NCBI GenBank assembly: GCA_963783355.1
Contig: CAWANF010000011.1
Location: forward strand, 1 to 64,000
Origin: CAWANF01 sp963783355
GTDB lineage: Bacteria; Bacteroidota; Rhodothermia; Balneolales; DATFMH01
Direction of reading: 5' to 3'
Length of the DNA: 64,000 nucleotides
In this document: piece after piece, positions 55,667-64,000 of the stretch
Layout: each line of letters starts with the position of its first letter
How positions within the stretch are numbered: the stretch's first letter is position 1
Made by a program: the position numbers and the translations under genes
The notes under the pieces: model-generated
Databases searched by the model: none
The model's input: the letters and a program-made list of their open reading frames with translations, nothing else
Told to the model about the DNA's origin: nothing

Positions 55667-57664
55667 CTAATTATCGGTATTGAATGGAGAAGCAGGTAAT
55701 CCTTCTTTATTATAGAAATTCACGAAACCCGGATTATCGGCCCACGCATAACGGACGGAAACCGGATGTGCAATTTTGTCACTCCAAACTACAACTTTGT
55801 TATTTTTAATAACTGCATTTGCCCATATAAACTTATTATCATTGCCGGCAATAGCAAAATTTCTAAGTCTCTCATTTCCTTTAACAATAAGTCCACCACC
55901 AATATTCTTAAATGTTAATATTGCTTTATTACCTTCTATTTTCATGGATTTGTAAACAGGGCCGCTGGCAATAATATGTTTGTTGCCATAAGCAACTTTT
56001 TGAGCAACCAGCGAAAGTCTTTTCCCAACGTCATTTTTATCAGAAGGATGTACATCATTCCATTCACCAATATCGATTGTCACAGCCATACCTGTATTTG
56101 GCAAAGAAAGAGTCTTTAGCTGTGCATTCCTGACTTTCGCCCAATTACTCGGTGCATTTGGATCAGAGTCCTGTTTGAGATAATTAGGTAATTGAACAAA
56201 TAAAAACGGGAAATTTCCTTCACCCCATTTATTTCTCCAATCTTTAATCATCGAGGTAAATTCATCAAAATAGTGATCAGGAAGTCCTGGATTTCCGGTA
56301 TTGGATTCACCCTGATACCAAATCGCACCTTTGATAGTATAATTTAATAAGGGGTTAATCATACCGTTAAACAAACCACTGGGTTGATTTTGTACAGCGG
56401 GAAACTTTGCTAATGGCTTATCAGCCTCGACGCCGAATTTATATTTCCAAATCCCCTTTAAACTTATTGTTTGTCCACCAGCCACTATTTTATATGGTTT
56501 GTCTTTTACAAATCCACCTCTTCCCGAATAATTAATTACTCGTATTGTAACAACATTTTTCCCTGGTTTGAGCAACCCGGAAGCAATATTGTATATCCTT
56601 GGAGGATACTTATAGGACGTTGAACCCACAAAAACACCATTGATATATGTGTAATCTGCATCAACTATGGCACCGAGATAAAGCCTGGCCGGTATACCTG
56701 TCAGGTCAGTCGGAACATTAAACTCTTTGCGAAACCATACTACCCCATTTTTATTTTTTTGTCTGTCACCGGACCAAAAGCCGGGTAACTTTATATTTGA
56801 CCAATCTGAGTCATTATAATTAGTTTGATACCAATTTATCTTTCCATGTAAACCTTTATCCCGGTTCCATACACTTTTTTCCCATACATTTCTTACCTGG
56901 GAATGTTCTTTTTGAATCTTGTTAATAAGCCTGTCATTTTTATATTCATCAGCTTTTTCTAATAGCTTTGGGAATTTTTTCAGAGCTTCTTCACTCATCC
57001 AGGCACAGATTGGTGTACCACCAACGCTGGCATTAATCAAACCAATCGGCACGTGATATTTTTTATACAGATTTCTGGCAAAAAAATAAGCGGTTGCAGA
57101 AAACTCAGGAATCGTCCATGGATTTACAGATACCCAACTCCCATCCGATAATTTTGTTTGAGGTTTTTTAAAATCATATCGATTCGGCACAAGAAACTGC
57201 CTTATATCATTATTCTCGGCATGTTCCATTTCTGATTCGTACCGTGTTTGTACACGATACATTGGTAATTCCATATTTGATTGTCCGGAACATAACCAAA
57301 CATCTCCTATTAAAATATTTTTCAAAACAATATGGTTATTTCCATCTATTTCCATACTGTAAGGTCCGCCGGCTTTCATTGGTGAAAACATTACCGACCA
57401 CTCACTGTCTGCCCTGGTAATAGTTGAATAAGTTTTTCCAGCAAACCGAATAGTAACTTTTTCTCCCGGTGATCCCCATCCCCATACCCTAACATGCTCG
57501 TTACGTTGCAAGACCATTCCGTTACTAACCAGTCGCGGTAATTTTATTTCACCATAAACCGATGTATAGAAAATGATTAATAAGCCTGTTAACAAATATA
57601 TTTTATGAAATTGTGATTTTGATATCATTTTTAAAAGACCGGATATAAGAATTTTTGCGTACAT
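55667..57664 (-). CDS. Sialate O-acetylesterase-like SGNH esterase with inserted beta-sandwich
   Basis: The frame gives 665 residues from an ATG at 57664. The ATG at 57628 (MISKSQFHKIYLL) starts a cleaner signal peptide (LLTGLLIIFYTSVYG) and may be the true start. The domain order is an N-terminal Ig-like strand region (LVSNGMVLQRNEHVRVWGWG), an SGNH block with the nucleophile Ser in CSGQSNMELPM, then a beta-sandwich insert (about 280-400, WFRKEFNVP, LYLGAIVDADYTYINGVFVG) like that of GH2 enzymes. The second SGNH part follows with AIWYQGESN and the catalytic DVHPSDK. These esterases deacetylate sialic acids, xylan or other glycans; in this setting a plant glycan ester is more likely. It is the third gene after the third SusCD pair but beyond a terminator. 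Confidence 0.85.
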   Translation of the reverse strand: MYAKILISGLLKMISKSQFHKIYLLTGLLIIFYTSVYGEIKLPRLVSNGMVLQRNEHVRVWGWGSPGEKVTIRFAGKTYSTITRADSEWSVMFSPMKAGGPYSMEIDGNNHIVLKNILIGDVWLCSGQSNMELPMYRVQTRYESEMEHAENNDIRQFLVPNRYDFKKPQTKLSDGSWVSVNPWTIPEFSATAYFFARNLYKKYHVPIGLINASVGGTPICAWMSEEALKKFPKLLEKADEYKNDRLINKIQKEHSQVRNVWEKSVWNRDKGLHGKINWYQTNYNDSDWSNIKLPGFWSGDRQKNKNGVVWFRKEFNVPTDLTGIPARLYLGAIVDADYTYINGVFVGSTSYKYPPRIYNIASGLLKPGKNVVTIRVINYSGRGGFVKDKPYKIVAGGQTISLKGIWKYKFGVEADKPLAKFPAVQNQPSGLFNGMINPLLNYTIKGAIWYQGESNTGNPGLPDHYFDEFTSMIKDWRNKWGEGNFPFLFVQLPNYLKQDSDPNAPSNWAKVRNAQLKTLSLPNTGMAVTIDIGEWNDVHPSDKNDVGKRLSLVAQKVAYGNKHIIASGPVYKSMKIEGNKAILTFKNIGGGLIVKGNERLRNFAIAGNDNKFIWANAVIKNNKVVVWSDKIAHPVSVRYAWADNPGFVNFYNKEGLPASPFNTDN

Positions 57665-57922
57665 AATTTTTTTTAAAAAAAAGAGAAGCCATCTATATCA
57701 AGATAACTTCTCTAACTTATTGCATTCTGTGTTAAGGGGAATCACACATTGCTACAATACTTGACTAATCATAAAAATAATTCGCAGAACCATTCTAATA
57801 AGCTCATATAAAGATTAATTCTGGAATAATCACTTTTTTTAATAGTCCATCACTCCGATTACGAAAAATAATCTCTGTTAATAAATTGAACTCAGTTGAG
57901 AAAAGGTTATTAAGTATAAATT

Positions 57923-57955
57923 AAAGGTACCATCGCAAAAAACGATGGTACCTTT
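57923..57955 (-). terminator. Perfect 13-bp hairpin terminator after the third susD
   Basis: AAAGGTACCATCG (57923-57935) and CGATGGTACCTTT (57943-57955) pair perfectly around a CAAAAAA loop. T-rich sequence follows on both strands. It lies about 80 nt past the susD stop at 58036 and 260 nt before the esterase start, in a 371-bp gap that is otherwise featureless. Confidence 0.85.
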
Positions 57956-58035
57956 TTAAATCAATTTTTCAAACGATATTAAACTGAATATGCCGACTCA
58001 AAGAAAGAAGTCTGAATTCAGTTAATATTTTATCA

Positions 58036-60021
58036 TTAATTATATCCCGGATTTTGATACGCTGCTTTATCCGCATCACTCATTTGCAGAGCATCAAGCT
58101 GTCCCTGTGGAATAGGACGCAGATAGAGATATGGCTTGATGTCGCGCGTTACAGTTTCCGGAGTATGGTCTCCATAATTAGCTCCGGCAATTCTGTAAGT
58201 ACCGGCAACATTTGCCCATTCCTGTGTCCGTACTAAATCGAGCCAGCGTCTGCCGTCACCATAGTATTCACGTGAACGTTCTGACAGAATATAAGGTATC
58301 GTAATTGTTGCAGGTGTAGCGGCAACCATCGCGGCACTGTTATCCGCCACCTTGGTGGAATCACCGTTGTTATCATAATCCCACTTACCGGCACGTGCAC
58401 GAATTACATTGATTAAACTTCTGGCGGTACCATCTGTTGCATTGTACCCATCTCCTGCAGAAGTAGGACTTGGAGTTGCGCCCTTTACGTTTGCTTCAGC
58501 TGCAACAAAGAAAAACTGCGAAAAATAAGCAATAAAGTAAGGACGGGTACTACCGGCGTTCGGTTGTCCTAATCCGCCATTGTTGTCGGTACGGTATTCA
58601 CCAAGCTTCCAAAGCCCTGGATATACGATTCTGCTAATACCTTCCGGACCGATCACGAAATCAGATCTTCCAGGCAAGGTACCTCCACCAACATTACCGG
58701 CACCCGGGCCACTTGGATAAGTGATAGGTGTTGCCGGAGTATTGTTTAGGAATGAAAGTATGGCATCACCCGGTTGGACCGGAAGATTGTTTGCATTGTA
58801 TAATGTAGTTTGATCAATGCCTGTTCCGGTTAAATTCCAGTTCCCCCGGTACACAGTAGTAAAAGTTCCGTCGTAACGGGAATCATTGGTTTTGTCGGAA
58901 AAGGTGTTTTCAATCGCACCAATTGTTGGAGCCATACGAGTCCACGGACGTCCCAGCGGTTGTGTTGCAGCACGTTGAACCGAACCCACTTGTGATCCAC
59001 CAGATGCAGCCGTATTACTTCTGATCACCGTGTAATTCCATTGCATCATCCAACCGGCAAAGTTATCTGGAGGGCTACCTCCGTATGTAAGACTACCACC
59101 ATTGTAATAAGCGTCGGTCTGGGTATGGTCTGCATACAACATCTCCTCTTTGTTGCGGTCGTTTTTACCAACATGCAAGTCATAGAATGTAGGCATCAAA
59201 CCGTATGGTCCGGGATTATTAATACCTGCAATTGACAAATTATATGCCTGTTGGAAATAATAGGCAGCATCGTGCCCGTCGGGATCGGTCCGGTTCGTCG
59301 CAGGATAGGTAGGTATATTATTTGGATTTTGCAGCCACCATGCATAAGTCAGGTATGCTTTTGCCAAATAAAGACGTGCCACATCTTTGGTTACAGCACC
59401 TGTTACACGGGGATTATCTGGCAAGTTATTAACCGCACTCATTAGATCCGGAAAGATTGCTTTCGTATATACCTCAGGCACAGTATTACGTTTGGAGACC
59501 CTCACCGGGTTCGTGTTGAACTTCAATTCCCCTGCACCTAAATCCAAAGGAACTCCTCCGAACGTTTGTACAAGCTGAAAGTAATAGAACGCACGGAAAA
59601 ACCGGGCTTCGGCAACCAGTGACGAGTCAATACCGCTTACCTTGGAAGCATTTTCAATAATTCCACTGGCGGTGTTAATAGCAGGAAATGACGTATTCCA
59701 CAACACATCGGAACGGCTGGTGGTGGAACTTATGTCACCCTGGCCGGATACGTCCATAACTTTAAAATTATCGTCAGCACTTTGGGCGTACGTTACTTCA
59801 TCAGTACCGGTTTCACCGGTATTATAATAGTAAGCCTGCCCATAAATGTAACGCAGATTCGCGTATAGCGAAGTAATACCGCCAAGCACACCATTTTGTG
59901 TCTTAAAAAAATCAGGTGTGAAAATAGTTCGCGGTTTTTCCTTCAAAAGACCAGAACACGCCATCATGAGCAAAGCCATCATGACCGTCCCTAAAAGAAT
60001 TTTTATGTTAAATCGTTTCAT
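58036..60021 (-). CDS. SusD/RagB-family lipoprotein, long form
   Basis: The 661-residue protein, longer than the usual 500-600, has a lipoprotein signal (MALLMMACSG), the N-terminal motif EKPRTIFTPDFFKTQNGVLGG, TPR-like helices (EARFFRAFYYFQLVQTFGGVPLDL) and the C-terminal motifs YFSQFFFVAAEANVKGAT, VIRARAGKWD, SREYYGDGRRWLDLVRT and YLRPIPQGQLDA, and ends in NPGYN. The extra length lies in a central glycine- and asparagine-rich region (about 320-470). It follows susC by 12 nt and should form the lid of that transporter. It is intact. Confidence 0.92.
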   Translation of the reverse strand: MKRFNIKILLGTVMMALLMMACSGLLKEKPRTIFTPDFFKTQNGVLGGITSLYANLRYIYGQAYYYNTGETGTDEVTYAQSADDNFKVMDVSGQGDISSTTSRSDVLWNTSFPAINTASGIIENASKVSGIDSSLVAEARFFRAFYYFQLVQTFGGVPLDLGAGELKFNTNPVRVSKRNTVPEVYTKAIFPDLMSAVNNLPDNPRVTGAVTKDVARLYLAKAYLTYAWWLQNPNNIPTYPATNRTDPDGHDAAYYFQQAYNLSIAGINNPGPYGLMPTFYDLHVGKNDRNKEEMLYADHTQTDAYYNGGSLTYGGSPPDNFAGWMMQWNYTVIRSNTAASGGSQVGSVQRAATQPLGRPWTRMAPTIGAIENTFSDKTNDSRYDGTFTTVYRGNWNLTGTGIDQTTLYNANNLPVQPGDAILSFLNNTPATPITYPSGPGAGNVGGGTLPGRSDFVIGPEGISRIVYPGLWKLGEYRTDNNGGLGQPNAGSTRPYFIAYFSQFFFVAAEANVKGATPSPTSAGDGYNATDGTARSLINVIRARAGKWDYDNNGDSTKVADNSAAMVAATPATITIPYILSERSREYYGDGRRWLDLVRTQEWANVAGTYRIAGANYGDHTPETVTRDIKPYLYLRPIPQGQLDALQMSDADKAAYQNPGYN

Positions 60022-60033
60022 AATTTTCTTTTT

Positions 60034-63000
60034 TTAAAATGTCAAATTAATACCAAGCAGGAAGTTGCGTGTTTCAGGGGTATTTGCACCCACTGTTAAA
60101 ATCCGGTGCGGGTACGCTGCTGTAGCCGAATTTTGATCACCATAAGAGTTGGATTGAGGATCCAATCCTGTTTCTCTGTAGAATGGCGAGAACATCACAA
60201 AAGGATTCTGCACGGTAACATAAAATCGCAGCTTACTAATACCTGAGTTCTTTAACACTCCAAGACTGGATAAATCGTAACCAAGTGTCATTGTGCTAAT
60301 TTTCAGGTAAGATGCATCAAAGTAGCCAAGAGTACTTCCGTATTTTGGATTATCCCCACTGGTAAGTCCACCGGGTAGAGGAAATGTACCACTGGTGTTT
60401 GAAGGTGTCCAGTAGTTCACATTTACGTTATTCCGTCGTCCGCTTAACAAATCAAGATATCCTCCTGCGGCATATAATGTACTGACAAGCATTCCTCCAT
60501 GTTGAAATGTACCGACCGCGGTAAAGTCAAATCCTTTGTATGTTACAGTGGTATTAAAACCGCCCTGGTACTTTGGATTGACGTTCATGATTTGCCGATC
60601 GTCAGGCCCGATGGCTCTCTTTGGTGTACCATCGGCATTATAACCGCCGGTATATTTTACCTTGATCATACCAACATTTCCACCTGGTTCAAGAGTTTGC
60701 AGATATTTATCACCCTTTTGCCAGATACCGACTTTCTGGTAATCGTAAATGACGTTAATAGGATGACCAACGAACCATGAGTTGCCAACGTCTTCAGTAG
60801 CTCCGGAAGCAAGCTGAACTAACTTGTTGCGGTTGCCGTAGATATTAACACCGGCTTGCCATGTCCAGCCATGATAATTTCTCAGGATAGTACCGTTAAG
60901 AGAAAGTTCCACCCCTTTGTTTTGAGTTTTACCAATATTTGCCGTGTAACTGTTTACACCCGAAGTGGCTGGTAAACTTACACCCAGTAATACATTATTG
61001 GTTTTAGTCACATAATATTCCAAAGTACCGGTCAGACGGTTGTTAAAGAGACCAAAGTCCAAACCATAATTCCAAGTTCTGGAGTACTCCCATCCTAAGT
61101 TGGCGTTTGGCAATTGAGACACATAGTAACCTACAGCGTAGTTGCTTTCACCAAAGTTGTAGGGATATGTGCTTAAAAGACCAAGTGTTTTATAAGGAGC
61201 GACTGACTGGTTAGAGGTCTCACCATAACCAACACGCAGCTTCAGTTGATTGATCTGTTTGACACCCTGCATAAACGGTTCATTCGCAATATTCCATCCA
61301 GCTGAAATAGCAGGATAGGTATGCCATTGATGACCTGGTGCCAGTCTTGATGAACCGTCGGAACGAATGTAGGCAGTTAACATGTATTTGTCAGAGTACT
61401 GATACATAATACGACCCATCCACGATTCCAAACCACTAACCTCATAACCCTGGTAAGCGGGGTTAATGGTAACCGTACCGTTGTTCTGACCAAGCTGATA
61501 GAATTGGAAGTCCGGGCTGGAAATACCTTCTGCCTGAACCCAGTTACTGTGGTAGTTGTCTTTTGTGGCTTCATATAACCCTGTCAGGTTTATATGATGC
61601 TTTCCTAAAAAGGTATGATCGTAAGACAAGATGTTCTGAACATTCCAGTTGAGCGTAACCGAATGACTGACAGTTGCAACGGAAGGAGTTGTTGCCGTAC
61701 TGCTTCCTATCCCCTCTCCGGTGAAACTGTTATTATCCGTTGTGCTGTAGTTCAAACCAACGTTGATACGGTATTTTAAACCTTGCACACCCGGTATGTC
61801 CACAATTCCATATAAAGAATTGTAAGTCCCGAACGTTTTGATTGGATTGAGCCATTGATTTTTCAGGCTATCCACAACGGATCTCGTCTCGGTCCACTGA
61901 TTATCCAACGGCATCTGTATCGTTCTTTTTATGGAACCATCAGCATTGTACGGACTTGCAATAGGAGACATACTTAAGACTCCATAAATGCCGACATTAT
62001 TACCCTGGTTAACAGTATAGTCCGTGTTCGTATTCAAACCGAAATGAACATATTTTCCTACGGCCTGGTCTATAGAACCATTCATTGCATACCGGTTGAA
62101 TTGCTGTGTAGGAATCAGGGACTGATCCGTATAATAGTTCAGGCCAAAGTTGTAGCTGCCTGTTGCAGTACCACCTGAAATATTGAAGTTTTGATTCATT
62201 ACAGCCGCATTTGGTCTGTAAAACAACTTCTGCCAATTGGTATTGATACTGTTGTTTTCGTCAGGACCGTTTGTATACTGACCGGCAGTTTTGCGAAGGG
62301 CAATAAATTGCGGGCCGTTCATCATGGGGTAATATGAAAATATTTTCTTTACCCCATAGTAGCTATTGTAACTTATTTTCGCTTTTTGTCCTTGTTGACC
62401 TTTAAAGGTATCTATAATTATAACACCATTTGCTCCGCGGGAACCGTAAATAGCGGTTGCGGAGGCATCTTTCAGGATATTTATACTTTTGATTTCGTCC
62501 GGGTTAATATCGCTGAGGGAACCACCAAAAGGAATACCATTAAGCACAATTAAAGGATCATTGCTGGCATTCAATGAACGGGTTCCGCGAATGCGGATTT
62601 GCATGGTTGCTCCCGGTTTAGAATCCGTTTGAGATATCTGCACCCCCGGCAAACGTCCCTGCAAGGCACTCGATATATTAGAAGCAGGCACCTGCCGGAT
62701 CTTATCACTGCTTATTGAAACAACAGACCCTGTAACCGCTTCCTTGCGTTGGGTACCGTAACCGATAACGACCAATTGTTGTCCGCTAATAGCCTGTTCT
62801 TCCAATTTAACATTAATTACGGATCTGCCGTTGATAGGAACCAACTGTGTTGTGTAGCCTATATACGAAAACACCAGTGTATCATTAGCAGACGGAACAA
62901 CCAACGAATAACTACCTTTCGTATCCGTAGCTGCTCCCGTAGTGGTACCTTTTAAAACAACGTTCACCCCCGGAAGAGGTTCTCCGGTAGTGGCATCCGT

Positions 63001-63060
63001 AACTTTTCCTGTTATCGATAGTTGAATTTGATTCAAAGCGCTTCCGGGATTGGGTCCCAA
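60034..63060 (-). CDS. SusC/RagA-family TonB-dependent transporter, start affected by a frameshift
   Basis: The open frame gives 1008 residues: a regulatory-like domain (ITGKVTDATTGEPLPGVNVV), a plug (VVIGYGTQRKEAVTGSVVS, ASATAIYGSRGANGVIII) and a barrel ending ETRNFLLGINLTF. The first codon here is a TTG inside the mature region. A signal peptide lies upstream in another frame, from ATG 63179 or 63170 (MLLLMVGVLVSSTSAVYG). It joins the main frame if the six-A run at 63059-63064 (T on the coding strand) gains one base, giving SSLIFLGPNPGS or similar. Without that the protein would not be exported. No STN domain is present. The promoter region lies in the 63180-63877 gap, shared with a divergent LacI-type gene. 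Confidence 0.9.
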   Translation of the reverse strand: MGPNPGSALNQIQLSITGKVTDATTGEPLPGVNVVLKGTTTGAATDTKGSYSLVVPSANDTLVFSYIGYTTQLVPINGRSVINVKLEEQAISGQQLVVIGYGTQRKEAVTGSVVSISSDKIRQVPASNISSALQGRLPGVQISQTDSKPGATMQIRIRGTRSLNASNDPLIVLNGIPFGGSLSDINPDEIKSINILKDASATAIYGSRGANGVIIIDTFKGQQGQKAKISYNSYYGVKKIFSYYPMMNGPQFIALRKTAGQYTNGPDENNSINTNWQKLFYRPNAAVMNQNFNISGGTATGSYNFGLNYYTDQSLIPTQQFNRYAMNGSIDQAVGKYVHFGLNTNTDYTVNQGNNVGIYGVLSMSPIASPYNADGSIKRTIQMPLDNQWTETRSVVDSLKNQWLNPIKTFGTYNSLYGIVDIPGVQGLKYRINVGLNYSTTDNNSFTGEGIGSSTATTPSVATVSHSVTLNWNVQNILSYDHTFLGKHHINLTGLYEATKDNYHSNWVQAEGISSPDFQFYQLGQNNGTVTINPAYQGYEVSGLESWMGRIMYQYSDKYMLTAYIRSDGSSRLAPGHQWHTYPAISAGWNIANEPFMQGVKQINQLKLRVGYGETSNQSVAPYKTLGLLSTYPYNFGESNYAVGYYVSQLPNANLGWEYSRTWNYGLDFGLFNNRLTGTLEYYVTKTNNVLLGVSLPATSGVNSYTANIGKTQNKGVELSLNGTILRNYHGWTWQAGVNIYGNRNKLVQLASGATEDVGNSWFVGHPINVIYDYQKVGIWQKGDKYLQTLEPGGNVGMIKVKYTGGYNADGTPKRAIGPDDRQIMNVNPKYQGGFNTTVTYKGFDFTAVGTFQHGGMLVSTLYAAGGYLDLLSGRRNNVNVNYWTPSNTSGTFPLPGGLTSGDNPKYGSTLGYFDASYLKISTMTLGYDLSSLGVLKNSGISKLRFYVTVQNPFVMFSPFYRETGLDPQSNSYGDQNSATAAYPHRILTVGANTPETRNFLLGINLTF

Positions 63061-63807
63061 AAAATCAAGGATGATGCTCTTGCTCCGTAAACAGCAGATG
63101 TGCTACTTACCAGCACTCCCACCATTAACAGGAGCATCCCCCCCCATATATTTTGTTTCTTTTTTATCATATGCTTCATTTGCAGCCTCTAATTATTTGA
63201 GGATTTTGTAATCTTTGATTTGTAAAAAGCCTGAACTAAAAGCCCTTTCAGTGTATATCATTCACTTTTTGGATATACAACTATTAGACTTATCCGTACC
63301 TAACCTTACAGATTTCATTGAACAATTTTTTTTGTTTTTACTGAGATCTGTTTTGTGAAATTCGGGTACAAAAGTCAGGTTATTTTAGTCCAGATCCCGA
63401 TATCCCTGAAAAAAGGAAAAATATCAGCATTACCATGCATTTGTTCGGTATCGTTAAATATACCATATGCGACCTTATTGTTTTTTTTAATCCTGGTTAA
63501 TAAAACAACAAATATAAAGCCGATACTCGACTTTATATTATTTTTACACACATACCAATTTCTCAGGTATGTATATTGTTGAATGTCTTTTGGTCTTTAG
63601 CCTCACATAAAAGTCCTGCACCTAACGATAGTATAATGTTAAGTACAAGATGTACCTTTATCTTTTATTTATATAAATCACGAATAACATTTGCCTTACA
63701 ATCAAAGCTATAAATATGTTTATCATGAATTTACGATTAAGCCAATTATTTAAACCTCAGACGAAACAATATAAAGCGTATAATATTTATGAAAGATAAA
63801 CCATAAA

Positions 63808-63821
63808 TGCAACCGATTGCA
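63808..63821. promoter_or_regulatory. Candidate LacI-type operator 1 upstream of the right-edge regulator
   Basis: TGCAACCGATTGCA is a near-perfect CG-centred palindrome (TGCAAyCGrTTGCA) 57 nt from a second copy at 63865. It lies 57 nt before the regulator start, in the 63180-63877 gap shared with the divergent susC. The rest of the gap is AT-rich. A 75-codon plus-strand frame there (63355-63582) looks non-coding. Confidence 0.65.
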
Positions 63822-63864
63822 AAATTTATTTATATTTCTTTTATTAAGTGCATTATATACTAAA

Positions 63865-63878
63865 CGAAACCGATTTCA
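63865..63878. promoter_or_regulatory. Candidate LacI-type operator 2 overlapping the regulator start
   Basis: CGAAACCGATTTCA shares the 8-base core AACCGATT with the site at 63808 and ends on the first base of the regulator ATG. Two copies around the start region suggest autoregulation. The core differs from that of the sites at 24755, 25443 and 30858. Confidence 0.6.
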
Positions 63879-64000
63879 TGACAAAAGCGAAAGAAGTCAC
63901 AATATACGACATAGCAGATAAGCTAAATTTATCCGCCGCAACAGTCAGCAGGGCACTAAATGATCATTCCAGTGTTAGTGATTCGACCAAAAACCGGGTA
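63878..64000 (+). CDS. LacI-family regulator, 5' end only (cut by window edge)
   Basis: The first 41 codons are present: MTKAKEVTIYDIADKLNLSA, then ATVSRALNDHSSVSDSTKNR. This is the LacI-family N-terminal helix-turn-helix (YDIADKLNLSAATVSRAL). The gene continues beyond the window. It is divergent from the third SusC/SusD pair and is probably its regulator. Its own start region carries two candidate operators, so it is likely autoregulated. Confidence 0.88.
   Translation, partial: MTKAKEVTIYDIADKLNLSAATVSRALNDHSSVSDSTKNRV

Noticed and set aside
63355..63582. 75-codon plus-strand ORF in the susC-LacI gap
   Set aside because: Low-complexity hydrophobic translation, no motif, and located in what should be divergent promoter DNA.
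1..64000. CRISPR arrays, transposases, tRNA or rRNA genes
   Set aside because: I saw no regularly spaced repeats, no transposase or integrase motifs, and no cloverleaf with the conserved T-loop in the gaps inspected.

Overview
The window comes from a member of the Bacteroidota, probably a plant-biomass or fungal-glucan degrader of the Sphingobacteriales/Chitinophagales type. Supporting this are three SusC/SusD-type outer-membrane pairs, an ECF sigma/FecR pair beside one of them, many exported glycoside hydrolases and lipoproteins, a Bacteroidota-type TPR-CHAT protein, and a low overall GC content. No rRNA, tRNA, CRISPR array or transposase gene was recognised.

Layout. (1) 0.1-3.4 kb: an exported TPR-CHAT protease-like gene whose 5' half is broken by several frameshifts. 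It is convergent with a membrane-anchored TPR protein (3.6-4.3 kb), followed by a LysE exporter and an orphan protein that resembles a module found on restriction proteins. (2) 6.5-10.4 kb: a tight four-gene sugar-phosphate operon: BadF/NAGK-type kinase, cupin phosphoglucose isomerase, cupin mannose-6-phosphate isomerase, and a 600-residue class I phosphomannose isomerase carrying a kinase-like N-terminal domain without a P-loop. (3) 10.4-24.7 kb, minus strand: a beta-glucan utilisation locus, in transcription order SusC, SusD, PKD surface lipoprotein, GH16, GH30, GH3+PA14, GH3 (frameshifted), GH5. The enzyme set fits beta-1,3/1,6-glucan (laminarin or fungal wall glucan). (4) 25.5-30.6 kb, plus strand: GH3, a LacI-type regulator and a sugar porter. 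(5) 31.3-39.1 kb, plus strand: GH3, xylE, xylB, galM, xylA, a complete xylose uptake and isomerase pathway. (6) 39.6-51.2 kb, minus strand: ECF sigma, FecR, a SusC and SusD both broken by multiple indels, an unusually GC-rich GH3 with a Big2-like tail, and a small SGNH esterase. (7) 51.8-55.5 kb, plus strand: a 1.2 k-residue FG-GAP/ASPIC lipoprotein. (8) 55.7-63.2 kb, minus strand: a third SusC/SusD pair and a sialate O-acetylesterase-like enzyme. A LacI-type regulator diverges from this block and runs off the window end.

How the genes fit together: surface SusCD complexes and GH16/GH30/GH5 enzymes cut and import glucan pieces, periplasmic GH3 enzymes release glucose or xylose, MFS porters import the monosaccharides, and the xylose and hexose-phosphate genes feed glycolysis and the pentose phosphate pathway. 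CG-centred palindromes of LacI-operator type sit upstream of the first SusC and of two GH3 genes. A second, different pair precedes the LacI gene at the right edge.

A recurring oddity is single-base frameshifts in otherwise well-preserved genes: GH3 near 13.36 kb, GH16 near 18.94 kb, GH3 near 43.75 kb, SusC near 63.06 kb. Two clusters of many indels also occur (0.1-1.8 kb and 44.0-48.9 kb). The clustering argues for real decay in those two places. Isolated cases at short homopolymers could be sequencing errors.
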